The translations under genes and the position numbers were made by a program. Below, in pieces: positions 9,725 to 19,772 of a stretch of DNA of 64,000 nt. The number at the start of each line of letters is the position of its first letter. Position 1 is the stretch's first letter. This DNA is from JAQUTK01 sp963677415 (GTDB lineage Bacteria; Bacteroidota; Bacteroidia; Bacteroidales; JAQUTK01): assembly GCA_963677415.2 (NCBI GenBank), contig CAXXFJ010000042.1, positions 12,715-76,714 of the forward strand, written 5' to 3'. Under the pieces are notes generated by a model, which was not told the DNA's origin, made no database searches, and was given only the letters and a program-made list of their open reading frames with translations.

Positions 9725-10684
9725 TTATTTTACTGTCTTCACCGTATATCCCAATTCACGGAGCTGGCTGATCAACCCATTCTCACCCACCAGATGCAAA
9801 GCACCCACAGCAATCAGTGTAGGATCCTCCTTTATCAGCTCAGGAATCTTCTTCATCCAGTTATCATTTCGCACATCAACAAGATCATCCATCATCTTCT
9901 CTGAAGCCTCTTCCACCTTTTCATCCGAATATTGAGGAAAGAACTCCTTTATTTTCACCTCCATCTTTTTTGAAGGCTCAATAAGTTTGGTCAGCATCTG
10001 CCTGCGATACAATGAGACCATCTCATTCATTACATCTTCTTCCAGCTCCGGATTACGAAGTCCAAACAGCAACAAATCAGCCTGGTCTTTCACACTGCCG
10101 GTACACATTGATTTGAACATATTAGACACAATCTTCATATGTTCCTCCATCGTCTCAAGACCAATAACCTTCTGAGAGTTTTGCTTTGCAGTTGTCAAAA
10201 TAAACTTATCAAGACCAGAGCCTACATCCTCCGGATTGGTCATCTTTAATATGGTATACATTAAAGATACATAAGCAGGCTTCATTACTGAATACATCTC
10301 CGGTTTCAGCACCGTTCTCAAACAAGAATCCACAAACACGAAATTCTCTGTTGAGAGAAGCATCTGATAGGTCGTATCTTGCGGCATCATAAAACACATC
10401 ACATCTTCCTGTTTAGGAGGAATCATGTCTTGATTCACCATATCCACTTCAGCAACCACCTGTTTCACTTTACGAAGAGAGGTATAGAAGTTTGGTACAC
10501 TATCCAGAAACGAACCATTCATAGTATGAAACGTTCCATATAAGAAGGAAGAATTTGCCAGACCATTACCGGAAATCTCCCACAACAATGCATCTTCCAA
10601 TTCTGGATCTACATTCTGGGAAGATGCATGAATGTTCATTCCTCCAATAAGACACAGAAGGAACAAAAATAGAACTTTTTTCAA
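9725..10684 (-). CDS. TraB/GumN-family exported protein, copy 3 (intact motifs)
   Basis: The only array member with both predicted metal-site motifs: LYGTFH near the N-terminus and VGALHLVGENGL near the C-terminus, plus the conserved VVAEVD. The family is related to TIKI-type proteases, but bacterial substrates are not known. No ATG fits the signal peptide. The body begins LKKVLFLFLLCLIGG, so a TTG start at 10684 is proposed; the open frame runs further up to 10762. The protein would be about 319 aa after this start and exported. Confidence 0.8.
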   Translation of the reverse strand: MKKVLFLFLLCLIGGMNIHASSQNVDPELEDALLWEISGNGLANSSFLYGTFHTMNGSFLDSVPNFYTSLRKVKQVVAEVDMVNQDMIPPKQEDVMCFMMPQDTTYQMLLSTENFVFVDSCLRTVLKPEMYSVMKPAYVSLMYTILKMTNPEDVGSGLDKFILTTAKQNSQKVIGLETMEEHMKIVSNMFKSMCTGSVKDQADLLLFGLRNPELEEDVMNEMVSLYRRQMLTKLIEPSKKMEVKIKEFFPQYSDEKVEEASEKMMDDLVDVRNDNWMKKIPELIKEDPTLIAVGALHLVGENGLISQLRELGYTVKTVK

Positions 10685-10784
10685 ATATATCAATCCAATC
10701 ACAATTATATTACCGGTTTTTACTGTATAATCGTTTCGCGAATCACCCTGTGGAATCCACAAGAATCAACTTTAAATACGTATG

Positions 10785-10897
10785 CTACCTCATCAAAGCA
10801 ATCAGAAAATGTCGCCTCAACTTTACATCCATTTTATCAGCAGGACCAATCAGTTTGCCAAGTTTACCCTAACGATACAGAGACTTGAATACTTCCA
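10785..10897 (-). pseudogene. TraB/GumN-family remnant, copy 4
   Basis: A short stretch translates as MEVFKSLYR, a stop, then GKLGKLIGPADKMDVKLRR and a stop. This aligns with copy 3's VSLYRRQMLTKLIEPSKKME and following residues. It is what is left of a fourth tandem copy; the rest is deleted. Confidence 0.6.
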
Positions 10898-11034
10898 TTT
10901 TACTACTAAACTCATATCTTCTTATAGGCACAACTTTTCACAGAGATATGACTTTACAAAGTAAATCTTTTTACTTTAACGAACCGCATACTTTTTAATA
11001 AAAGTCAGAATAAGTAGCTTCTTTTTTTAAGAAA

Positions 11035-11079
11035 GCGTGAAAAAAGAAAAACCCCGCATAGAAATAAATCATGCGAGGC
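11035..11079 (-). terminator. Rho-independent terminator, minus strand
   Basis: On the minus strand CCTCGCAT (11072-11079) pairs with ATGCGGGG (11053-11060) with one mismatch and an 11-nt loop. It is followed by TTTTTCTTTTTT (11041-11052). It lies about 170 nt beyond the stop of the sulfatase at 11247. The rest of 10898-11246 shows no gene. Confidence 0.75.
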
Positions 11080-11246
11080 ATCTTACAAATTCTTTTAAAT
11101 ATCGTATTGTACAATCATTTAAGACTAATCACTATTTGTTCTTTATGAGTTTGCTATCCTTCTTTGTTCTAACGTCTCCTTCATAATCGCAAAGAGTCAC
11201 ATATCTGAATATTCGTCATTTCTACAAGATAATCTTGTTCTTTTCA

Positions 11247-12773
11247 TTACATGGCAAATTGTTTGATTACAGGATCCCGGTGAGCCTCTTTCATTTTTGA
11301 CTCCAGTTGTTTGATTATATCAGGATGTTTGTCTGCAACATTTATTTGTTCGCGTGGATCCGTACTCAGGTCATAGAGTTTCATTGTTTTATTACCTTTC
11401 ATGATATCGGTAATGTAACCTTTCCAGTTTCCCATCCGAATAGCTTTCGAACCACTACCCTCCGGATATTCCCAGTAAAGATATTCATGTTTTGGTTGTT
11501 TCTTGCCAATCAGTGCAGGTAAAAAACTTATTCCATCATTGTCAGTAGCTTTCACTCCTGCTACCTCTGCCAATGTAGGCATTACATCCCAAAAGGCAGA
11601 GATATGGTCACTGGTTGTGCCTGATTTGATTGTAGAAGGCCAACATGCAATCATCGGCACACGAATGCCTCCTTCGCGGAGCGATGTTTTTCCCCATCCT
11701 GCTTCACTCTTAAAAGGCTTGGCACTATCAAACCAAGGAGAGTCTGTACCTCCACTATATGTAGGTCCATTATCACTTGTAAAGATAATAAGTGTATTTT
11801 CATAGAGTCCCAGTTCCTTTAATTGTATGATCAACTGACCGATTTGTTCATCCCAGTGACTTATCATCGCAGCATACGTTGCATGCGGGTATCTGGAAGG
11901 AAAACCACCTTGATTCCCGATATATGGGAGTTCATCTCCAAACTTCTCGACGTAATGTTTGATCCATCTTTCAGGAGCTTGCAATGGCACATGTGGCACA
12001 GGGGTAGTCCACATCATAAAAAAGGAATTATCCTTATTCTTATCTACAAACTGAGTGATCTCTTCAAACATCAAGTCAGGAGCATACTCCTTTTGCGTGA
12101 ACATATCATAGCTTGCGTCTAGTGTCGGATCAGAGCCCGGATTTAACTTTGTGCCGGGAGCCAGCAGCTTATTGGACAAGTATTCACGTCTTTCATTTCT
12201 GTATAAAAAGGGAGGATAATAGGTATGTGCCTGACGCTGACAATTATAACCATAAAAGAAATCAAATCCCATCTTATTGGGGGTACTTTCAGAACCGGGA
12301 TATCCGAGCCCCCATTTGCCAATACAGGCTGTTGTATAACCTGCCTGTTTCAATATCATGGGAAGCGTTTGCGTCCCTGCAGGTAAAGGTCTTTGTCCTT
12401 CCAGCGAAGAGTCAGCAAGCATAGCCGCATGGTTCCATACATCTCCCCGTTCATCCATCTCATCGTTTCCTCTGATATAGGCATGCCCCGTATGTTTTCC
12501 TGTGAGCAAGACACATCGTGACGGGGCTGACACTGCCGAACCGGAATAATGTTGCGTAAACCGAATGCCGTTTGCTGCCAGCCTGTCAATGTTGGGAGTC
12601 TCAATACGACCTTGTCCATAACAGCCTAATTCGGCAAAGCCTAAATCATCTGCCAAGATGTAAATAATATTAGGCTTCTTTTCTATACTCACTTTGCCGG
12701 CTCCATATCCGGGTACGGCACTTACCAATGCTAAACCTAATAAGGTCTTTGTTTTTTTCATGTTCTGTTTCAT
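11247..12773 (-). CDS. Arylsulfatase (S1 family, serine-type), exported
   Basis: A 508-aa sulfatase with an N-terminal export signal. The metal-binding segment is PNIIYILADDLGFAELG. The maturation motif S-A-P-S-R-CVLLTG has Ser82 as the residue converted to formylglycine. CIGKWGLGYPGS, TTPVPHVPLQAP and IFTSDNGPTYSGG are typical downstream motifs. It shares closely related blocks with the sulfatase at 3565-5028 (QHYSGS-VSAPSRC, HTGHAYIRGN), so the two are probably paralogues of one subfamily. It starts 24 nt after the C10 peptidase gene and has no obvious promoter of its own. Confidence 0.92.
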   Translation of the reverse strand: MKQNMKKTKTLLGLALVSAVPGYGAGKVSIEKKPNIIYILADDLGFAELGCYGQGRIETPNIDRLAANGIRFTQHYSGSAVSAPSRCVLLTGKHTGHAYIRGNDEMDERGDVWNHAAMLADSSLEGQRPLPAGTQTLPMILKQAGYTTACIGKWGLGYPGSESTPNKMGFDFFYGYNCQRQAHTYYPPFLYRNERREYLSNKLLAPGTKLNPGSDPTLDASYDMFTQKEYAPDLMFEEITQFVDKNKDNSFFMMWTTPVPHVPLQAPERWIKHYVEKFGDELPYIGNQGGFPSRYPHATYAAMISHWDEQIGQLIIQLKELGLYENTLIIFTSDNGPTYSGGTDSPWFDSAKPFKSEAGWGKTSLREGGIRVPMIACWPSTIKSGTTSDHISAFWDVMPTLAEVAGVKATDNDGISFLPALIGKKQPKHEYLYWEYPEGSGSKAIRMGNWKGYITDIMKGNKTMKLYDLSTDPREQINVADKHPDIIKQLESKMKEAHRDPVIKQFAM

Positions 12774-12797
12774 TTTTTTAAAGTATTGTGCTATTTC

Positions 12798-15700
12798 TTA
12801 TATTCGAATCTTCATGCTTTTTCCTCCAATATTAATCAAATAGGTTTGACCCGCAGGAACTTTGATCCGCGTCACAGAGTCTGTCACATTGAGAATCTGT
12901 ACCAAAACTCCGCTCTCAGTATACACTGCGATCTCTGTTCCAGCTTCCACTCCTTCGATAATTATCTCTCCCCCTACCGTGTAAATAGCAGTATTAGTTC
13001 CCCTTGTCTCTATTTCCGGAACGGAAGTTATATCCACTTCAACAATGCGTGAGAAGTTGCTCCATTGATCAGCAGTTGCATAAGCAGAAGATGAACCTAT
13101 CGGCACGTAAAGGATGCATTTTGCAGTATCAACACTCTCCAAAGCATCACTATAAGCCAATGGAGGAATCGCACTTTCACTGTAGATAGATATTAAGCCG
13201 ACACATCTACCAAAAGCATATTCACCAATCGAACGAACGCCAGAAGGAATAGTCACGGAAGTTAGACCTGAACAATTATAAAACGCACCCTCTCCAATAG
13301 AATCAACTCTAGCCGGGATAATATAAGTCTCTGACTTTTTTATTGGGCATAAAAGTAAAATCGATGAATCTTTATTAAATAATACCCCATCCATTGAACA
13401 ATAATTATTATTTTCTTCGGAGACAACTATCTCTGTTAAAGCAACACAATCCTGAAATGCCCAAGCACCAATTGAGGTCACACTTGGCGGAATCGACAGG
13501 GACGTCAAGCCATAGCAAAAGCAAAAAGCACTCTCCCCAATCGAAGTCACACCGTTGGGGATATGTATGGAAGTTATACTGGGACAATCCAGAAAAGCAT
13601 CATCACCAATCGAATCAGTATTCTCGGGCACATAATAAACTAAAGATTTGGCATTAGGATACTTGATCAATGTTCCTTTATCTTTACTGAAAAGTACACC
13701 TTCTATCGAACTATAGACATGATTCTCTTCAGAGACATCAAACTCTCTTAAAGATCGACAACCCATAAACATATAGTCCCCCATAGAAGAGAGGCCACTG
13801 CCAATAGAGATGAAGGTCATTTCCATACATCTATAAAACGCATATTTTCCAATCGAAGTCACACTATTGGGGATAGTCATGGAAGTCAATCTCTTGCAGT
13901 AATAAAACGCATTATTTCCAATCGACGTGACACCACTACCCATAGTGAAAGAGGTGATCCCCATACAATAAGCAAACGATTGAGTTCCAATCGAAGTCAC
14001 ACTGTTGGGGATAGTCATGGAAGTCAATCTCATACAGTAATAAAACGCATAATCACCAATTGAAGTGACAGCCTTGCCCAGAACCACTGAAGTTAAAAGT
14101 TTGCATTTATAAAATGCCTGGTAGCTTATCGAAGTGACGCAATCCGGTACAATGTAATTGCCTGTTTTTTGCATTGGACAGAGCAGCAAAGTCGTTTTAT
14201 CTTTGTTAAACAGTACACCTTCTGCTGAACTGTAATTCATATTTTCTTCTGAGACTTTATACTCTGTTACTCCGTAACAAGAAGAAAATGCGCCTTTACC
14301 AATCGAATCAACACTTGCCGGTATAGTCATGGAAACGATCTTTTCACAACTATTGAACGCATTATCACCAATCAATGTTACAGAAGAAGGAATGGTAATC
14401 AAATTCAAAGACAACTTTCCTGAATCTGAAGTTGCAAAATAAAAAGCATTAGCAGGAATTGCATTGGCAGGATAAACAGTGTTGCTGTCAGCACTTAACG
14501 TACCTTCCGTTCCTGTATATGCTACTATGGTCGCTCCACTCATATCCAATACTGACAACATAGGAAAACTATCCCGGATAGATTTAAAATCACGGGCATC
14601 AATCTTTCCGGAAATCGCAAGATACGTCAATGAGTCTCTTTTGGACGCTGTAAACAAACGATTCAAAGTACCCTCAACAAGGACTTCCGTTGTGGTCTTT
14701 GTATATACATGCACCTTAAACTCCTTCGTCCAAACACCCTCATCAGCACTAACTTTGAGCTGGAGAGTCACCACTTTATCCGGACAACCGGCAGAAATGC
14801 TGAATAGAAAGTCGGTAGAGAGTGTTGAATCGGCATGAATAATTCCCAAACTTTTTGAGTCTGTGCTGATCGTAATATCTGAATCCACACAAGATAAAGA
14901 CGCTGTAACATTATTGGCATCACCTTCTCCTTTGTTACTCAGAGTAAAAGGAACAACAATCGTTTCGCCGTTTTCTGCAATGCCATTACAATTTCCATTT
15001 GTGCCACCTGCCAATCCATCTTTCAAACCGTCGCCATTACAAGCGATAAAAGGAATTGAGACAGGAGAAATTCCAATAGTAGCCTCTTGATTGTCGCCCA
15101 GAAACGTCACACCCGGAGCTAAATTATCCGAATAAAAATAACCATCCAGTTTACCTCCCCAACCAAAGTTAAAATGAAAATAGGCTGAATCCTGATATCC
15201 ATCGCATACAAAAGAATGACCAAAACCACCAGAAATACTATATCCATCATACAATATTGGTCTGTTATTAGATAGCTCATTTTTAAGTAAATCGTCCCAT
15301 TCTGTATCTGTATATGCTGATTTATTTACCAATATGGCTGATGAATATTTAAAATACTGACCAAACGCTTTCGTTGCATAATCAGAATAAGCTCCTGAAC
15401 TCATTGCTGAGTAGTCCATATGAACCGCAACACCACAATGATAAATCAGCTCGGCAACTGCCTCAATTTGCCTAGTGGTGCTCGTGCTGTCAAGATTATC
15501 TGCCATATCTGACCACTTATAAGTTGTTGGTTCTATACCTTCAATCCAACCATACGATTGGGAGAAATAGCCCGGTATGTCTGTACATGTATTGGGATAT
15601 TTCCAGTAATTCATTACTTGTCCCATAGCTGTTGCAGCACAACCGGTCAGTGCATGTCCGCAAAATCCGGCAGCATCCACCGGACAAAAGTAGTTGTAGT

Positions 15701-16229
15701 AGCATGTTTGATACCAGGTAGTAGTAAGCAACGGAGCAACTTCACTTAGAGTTGTTGCATCTTGTATAGCACGGGCAGAAGTATTTCTTGACCATTCATT
15801 CCTTACCTTTGAAACAGCCCGCTTATTTGCTTTAATTGACCGGATCTGTCTCTTGTAACGCATCATCCAATCAGTATAAGCCGGAGGCAGATCGGTGGCA
15901 TCATAGTTCCCTTCAAAAGCATATCCCAATACAGGAGTTATATTATCATCGGCGGAAACAATTACAAATCCATTATTCCCTCTCACATTGTACACATAAT
16001 AATAAGGAGTCGAACCAAGAGCGGAGGAATCATCCACTTCCTGATGAACCAGTTCAAATTGGAGTTCCTTATCAGCAATGCTTTTAGCATGAGTCTGATT
16101 GCTTTGCGACACCCTCGTCATAAAGAAGTTGGTTGCTACCGTCTTTGCAGTAGTTGTATCCACAAAATTACAATAGGCTGAATGAGTGATAAATAACTGA
16201 AACAATAACAGGAAGTAGCTTTTTCTCAT
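12798..16229 (-). CDS. C10 (streptopain-like) cysteine peptidase fused to BspA-type leucine-rich repeats
   Basis: A 1143-aa secreted protein. Order: signal peptide (1-20); Spi-type propeptide/inhibitor region (NGFVIVSADDNITPVLGY, about 86-103); C10 peptidase domain with nucleophile Cys197 (TGCAATAMGQVMNYWKYP) and His338 (GGFGHSFVCDGY), close to the streptopain positions; a linker with a beta-sandwich-like region (about 400-510); many LRR_5 repeats of the form SVTSIGxxAFxxCxxLTS (about 600-1060); and a ~60-residue C-terminal domain shared with the BspA protein at 46874-48727. The repeats may bind host or partner proteins and bring the protease to its target; this is inferred. Confidence 0.9.
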   Translation of the reverse strand: MRKSYFLLLFQLFITHSAYCNFVDTTTAKTVATNFFMTRVSQSNQTHAKSIADKELQFELVHQEVDDSSALGSTPYYYVYNVRGNNGFVIVSADDNITPVLGYAFEGNYDATDLPPAYTDWMMRYKRQIRSIKANKRAVSKVRNEWSRNTSARAIQDATTLSEVAPLLTTTWYQTCYYNYFCPVDAAGFCGHALTGCAATAMGQVMNYWKYPNTCTDIPGYFSQSYGWIEGIEPTTYKWSDMADNLDSTSTTRQIEAVAELIYHCGVAVHMDYSAMSSGAYSDYATKAFGQYFKYSSAILVNKSAYTDTEWDDLLKNELSNNRPILYDGYSISGGFGHSFVCDGYQDSAYFHFNFGWGGKLDGYFYSDNLAPGVTFLGDNQEATIGISPVSIPFIACNGDGLKDGLAGGTNGNCNGIAENGETIVVPFTLSNKGEGDANNVTASLSCVDSDITISTDSKSLGIIHADSTLSTDFLFSISAGCPDKVVTLQLKVSADEGVWTKEFKVHVYTKTTTEVLVEGTLNRLFTASKRDSLTYLAISGKIDARDFKSIRDSFPMLSVLDMSGATIVAYTGTEGTLSADSNTVYPANAIPANAFYFATSDSGKLSLNLITIPSSVTLIGDNAFNSCEKIVSMTIPASVDSIGKGAFSSCYGVTEYKVSEENMNYSSAEGVLFNKDKTTLLLCPMQKTGNYIVPDCVTSISYQAFYKCKLLTSVVLGKAVTSIGDYAFYYCMRLTSMTIPNSVTSIGTQSFAYCMGITSFTMGSGVTSIGNNAFYYCKRLTSMTIPNSVTSIGKYAFYRCMEMTFISIGSGLSSMGDYMFMGCRSLREFDVSEENHVYSSIEGVLFSKDKGTLIKYPNAKSLVYYVPENTDSIGDDAFLDCPSITSIHIPNGVTSIGESAFCFCYGLTSLSIPPSVTSIGAWAFQDCVALTEIVVSEENNNYCSMDGVLFNKDSSILLLCPIKKSETYIIPARVDSIGEGAFYNCSGLTSVTIPSGVRSIGEYAFGRCVGLISIYSESAIPPLAYSDALESVDTAKCILYVPIGSSSAYATADQWSNFSRIVEVDITSVPEIETRGTNTAIYTVGGEIIIEGVEAGTEIAVYTESGVLVQILNVTDSVTRIKVPAGQTYLINIGGKSMKIRI

Positions 16230-16380
16230 GGTACTAATTTTAAAATAAACGAACTATTACAAAAGAGGACAAGAAGATATAATCAGAATAACGACATCCA
16301 AAGATAAGACAAAAAGACTCTCACACCAAACAGTCTGTTACCAAACCAAGCATTTCATAGCTGCTTCTGTCTTCCCTATT

Positions 16381-17970
16381 TTATTTCATGATAAGTTTTT
16401 CGCTACAGACCCCATCTTCAGTCTCCATTCTTATCAGATAAGCACCTTTTCTCAGATTGCTTGCCGCGACGGTAATAGTTCCAGTAATCCGTGGTTCCTG
16501 CATTAAAACCTTATTACCGGAAAAATCCAAGATCTGAACAGATTTGATCACAAAAGGCGATTGAACATAAACAACATCAGTAGCGGGATTAGGAAACAGC
16601 GTAGCATACAATCCTTTCTTATCCGTCACATCCTTGACTGAACTGACTACCGGACTAATTTCAATAATGACCGGATGATCGGATAAAGTCAAAGGCACCG
16701 AACTGACATTATTCAAGCTCTGCACAGGATCTGTACCCAGTGTTGGATCATACAATTTTACAGATGAATAAGTTGCACCAAGTTCCACAGTTAAGCTATT
16801 CGTACCACTTGCTTTCTCACTCCACACCGCCAACTCAAATGTGCCATCGCTCTTTTGCATAAGCATGTCATGCACCGTAATCGGTTTTCTTGAAAATGAA
16901 TAATTGACCGAATCAGGAATGAAAGAAGAAGTACTATCCGCCAATATTGTTGTCATGTTATGAAGAAAAGTTGCAGACGGTTTATACGAGTAATCCGTGC
17001 GAACAAACCCCCAGTATCCCTGATTTGCATCATCATGTAGCATATATATAAAAGTATAACTCCATCCCCGTTTGTATGCAGCCAGATAAAGATTCAGAAA
17101 GAGCTTACCCTGCTGATCCTCCGTAATCGCATTGGTACCTTGAGTCACCCAGCCGGTTTCTGTTGTCACCCTTGGCAGAGTAAGAAGCTGACTTGGGGTA
17201 TATCCATCAAAGCCGGCACCCCACCAAGTATGCCCATATTCAACGTACAACCCATCCCAATGGCTATTCAAAGTAGGGTTTTCCGCATTCCACGCCTGGT
17301 TATCTTCTATACCTCTTTTTGCATCTGTTCCACATACATAGTTGTGCGTATTTGCATAGTCCGCATAGATTGTACCATCAGGCATCAAACAATTAGTACC
17401 ACTCGGTATAGTCAAAAATTGAAGTCCGCAATTGTCCGGTTCAGAACCACCGGACTCACTCGAATGAAAAACCGGGATACCGGCAAGCTTAGAATTAGAT
17501 TTTACGGCAGCATATAAGTCTTTTTGAAACTCGGCAATCGGTAGAGATGTTGTTCCTGATGATGTTTTACCGTTATAAGTAACAGGCCAATTGTTTGGCT
17601 CATTAGGGCCCTCAGCAGCCAATAACGCTCCCGCATTTGCCAATATTACGTATTCAGAGATACTACTGGCTATATTTCCGTTTATTGGTAGCAGACAAAC
17701 TTTTGCTCCACATTTGTTATGTACAGAAATGAACTTTTGAAGTGTTGCAATGTTCGTTGACCCATCATCCCTGATGTTTCGGATACCGCAGTAAGTAAGA
17801 GCAGTGGATACATTCGTCGGATTATCTGCACCTTGAGAGATATGCGTGCTAACTCCGATGGAATTAAGAAAATCATTCGCTTTGATGGCTACTGTCTGAG
17901 CAGAGACAGAACTCATTTGCATAAAGAATGTCAGTACAAATGAAAAGAACAGTACTCTCATGTTTTTCAT
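16381..17970 (-). CDS. Secreted TIM-barrel glycosidase-like protein with T9SS-type tail
   Basis: 529 aa. The signal peptide ends near VSAQ. The body looks like a clan GH-A-type barrel: ALLAAEGPNEPNNWPV has the Asn-Glu-Pro of an acid/base strand, and RVTTETGW supplies a candidate nucleophile Glu. I cannot assign a GH family with confidence. The last ~80 residues (LYATLFPNPATDVVYV ... LRKGAYLIRMETEDGV) form a Por-secretion/T9SS type A sorting domain, suggesting delivery to the cell surface. About 240 nt upstream separate it from the divergent GNAT gene. Confidence 0.75.
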   Translation of the reverse strand: MKNMRVLFFSFVLTFFMQMSSVSAQTVAIKANDFLNSIGVSTHISQGADNPTNVSTALTYCGIRNIRDDGSTNIATLQKFISVHNKCGAKVCLLPINGNIASSISEYVILANAGALLAAEGPNEPNNWPVTYNGKTSSGTTSLPIAEFQKDLYAAVKSNSKLAGIPVFHSSESGGSEPDNCGLQFLTIPSGTNCLMPDGTIYADYANTHNYVCGTDAKRGIEDNQAWNAENPTLNSHWDGLYVEYGHTWWGAGFDGYTPSQLLTLPRVTTETGWVTQGTNAITEDQQGKLFLNLYLAAYKRGWSYTFIYMLHDDANQGYWGFVRTDYSYKPSATFLHNMTTILADSTSSFIPDSVNYSFSRKPITVHDMLMQKSDGTFELAVWSEKASGTNSLTVELGATYSSVKLYDPTLGTDPVQSLNNVSSVPLTLSDHPVIIEISPVVSSVKDVTDKKGLYATLFPNPATDVVYVQSPFVIKSVQILDFSGNKVLMQEPRITGTITVAASNLRKGAYLIRMETEDGVCSEKLIMK

Positions 17971-18145
17971 ATTTATCTAGCTTATCAGGTTTTCAGGGTT
18001 TAAAGCTAGTGCTATTTTTTATCTTATCCAGTAAATACATTAGAATTAATGTGTTTTAAGATCTACACACAACATCTGTGGGCATAATGATGCACTGTAG
18101 GTTGAATTGTTACAAAGGAGAAGTGTTGATACTATTTTTTTTCTG

Positions 18146-18153
18146 TAACTTTG
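18146..18153 (+). promoter_or_regulatory. Promoter -7 element for the GNAT-protease pair
   Basis: TAACTTTG matches TAnnTTTG and lies about 60 nt before the GNAT start. A TTG at 18126-18128 is 17 nt upstream, slightly short of the usual 19. Confidence 0.5.
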
Positions 18154-18212
18154 TTCAATCTAATAAGTGGAAGTAGAAATAATGCCATTCAGAAACTAAC
18201 AAACAACGAAAA

Positions 18213-18635
18213 ATGGAGTATAAAATAACAACGACTTGCGAAGGAATTGATTTTACAGAGGTCGTAGCTATTATTAAAACAGTGGGAATGAACTACCATG
18301 AACCTGCTATTCAGGAAAGAGCATTTAGAAACAGTGCATCTACAGTCTTTATCTTTGATAATGACACCTTGGTCGGGTTTGGCAGAGCAATAAGTGACGG
18401 AGTGTCTCAAGCAGCAATTTACGATGTCGCTATTCAACCATCCTATCAGGGTAAAGGATTAGGAAAAGTTGTTATTCAGAAAATCAGAGAAGAACTTCCC
18501 GGCTATAATCTTATTTTATATTCATCGCCCGGTAAAGAAGATTTCTACATAAAGAATGGTTTTTTCAAGATGCGGACCGCAATGGCCTATTTTGAAGATG
18601 CAGAGTCAAGAAGAAAAAAAGGTTTTATTGAATAA
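18213..18635 (+). CDS. GNAT-family N-acetyltransferase
   Basis: A 140-aa acetyltransferase with acetyl-CoA loop IQPSYQGKGLGKVVIQ and the C-terminal FYIKNGFFKM segment. The preceding strand YDVAIQP is typical. The substrate is unknown. The stop overlaps the next gene's start by one base (TAATG), so the two are probably translationally coupled, which links it to the membrane or periplasmic protease downstream. Confidence 0.88.
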   Translation: MEYKITTTCEGIDFTEVVAIIKTVGMNYHEPAIQERAFRNSASTVFIFDNDTLVGFGRAISDGVSQAAIYDVAIQPSYQGKGLGKVVIQKIREELPGYNLILYSSPGKEDFYIKNGFFKMRTAMAYFEDAESRRKKGFIE

Positions 18636-19660
18636 TGAATGATAGGATGAATAGGGTAAGAAGTTTAATACTAATCAGTGCTATGCTGTTCTTTTGTATG
18701 GGCACTATTGATAGTATGCAGGTGCAGGAGTCGAAGCTTCAGATAAGTTCAAATAAAACCAATGAATTGGAGCTGACCGATACACGGCCAGATAGTAAAG
18801 TCCGAATTGTGTTTCTTGACAATAAGAAGAATGGAGCTCTTGTAATTGATGCAAAATGGAATAACAGCCCTTTACGTACGCTCTTTGACACAGGCTGTAC
18901 ATCTTGTAGTGCTTTTATATGGAACAGAGCCGTAGCTGAAAGAATCGGTGTAAAGATGAACACTCGTGATACCTTCCGCATGGGAGGCACGTACAGAGTA
19001 CTTTCCGGAATGATTGACAGTTTGGAATTCGGAAAGTTTATGATCAAAAACATTCCCGTTTTTGTCAGCATTGAAGGTATAAACAATCATGATCCCAGAC
19101 AAGTAAAATGCGACTCCACATTAAACAGTATGTTTGATGTGGTGTTAGGATTGCCTATAATAAAAAGACTAGGAACTATTGAACTTGATTTAGTGAATAA
19201 TTCAATGTCTTTTCCTCAGACATCAGGTAGTATAGGGAGCAACTCCGGTAATATGCAGATAATAAACAAGAAATTATATCTGGATATGAAAGTTGAAGGT
19301 ATTAATTTTCGGGCTTTTTTTGATACCGGAAACGGTAATGGCATAGAAATCAACACTGATTTCTATGCGAAAAACAAAAGTAGAATAGCTCTCCAAAAGA
19401 TGATTCAGGATAGCAGTGCTATGGGAGGTTGTGCTTCTGTGAACCTAAGGATACGTGAATTATTTCCTTGTGAAACACTGAATACAGAGATTAATGGTAT
19501 AAAAACAGTATTTAGAAACAAATGCAAGACTTCCAAAAACAAAAAGGATGATTTCAACTCAGACAAAGAAGCAGAAGGTATCTTTGGCAATTATATATTT
19601 CATTACTGGAAAAAAGCCGTTTTGGACTTCCAAACCATGAACTTTTCTATCACCCAATAG
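18635..19660 (+). CDS. Exported retropepsin-like aspartyl protease with two DTG motifs
   Basis: A 341-aa protein with an N-terminal hydrophobic segment (SLILISAMLFFCMGTID). Two aspartyl-protease half-sites occur in one chain: RTLFDTGCTSCSAFIWN near residue 90 and RAFFDTGNGNGIEIN near residue 230. The lobe between them contains VVLGLPII, a typical psi-loop segment. This arrangement suggests a single-chain dimer acting in the periplasm or on the membrane. It is coupled to the GNAT gene by a TAATG overlap. The target is unknown. Confidence 0.75.
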   Translation: MNDRMNRVRSLILISAMLFFCMGTIDSMQVQESKLQISSNKTNELELTDTRPDSKVRIVFLDNKKNGALVIDAKWNNSPLRTLFDTGCTSCSAFIWNRAVAERIGVKMNTRDTFRMGGTYRVLSGMIDSLEFGKFMIKNIPVFVSIEGINNHDPRQVKCDSTLNSMFDVVLGLPIIKRLGTIELDLVNNSMSFPQTSGSIGSNSGNMQIINKKLYLDMKVEGINFRAFFDTGNGNGIEINTDFYAKNKSRIALQKMIQDSSAMGGCASVNLRIRELFPCETLNTEINGIKTVFRNKCKTSKNKKDDFNSDKEAEGIFGNYIFHYWKKAVLDFQTMNFSITQ

Positions 19661-19731
19661 CAACGAAGGTCTCGATTATAAAATAGTTTTTTGCTTTTTA
19701 CAAAACACTCCTGACTTTGATTTATATTTTG

Positions 19732-19739
19732 TAATTTTG
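19732..19739 (+). promoter_or_regulatory. Promoter -7 element for the SGNH-SGNH-MBOAT operon
   Basis: TAATTTTG fits TAnnTTTG, ~34 nt before the ATG at 19773. No good -33 element is seen at the expected distance. Confidence 0.4.
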
Positions 19740-19772
19740 CACTCAAATTTATTTTTGACTTCGTAAAGAATT

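Noticed and set aside
11285..11300. TCATTTTTGA as a third operator copy
   Set aside because: It lies inside the coding end of a sulfatase and has no partner 21 bp away.
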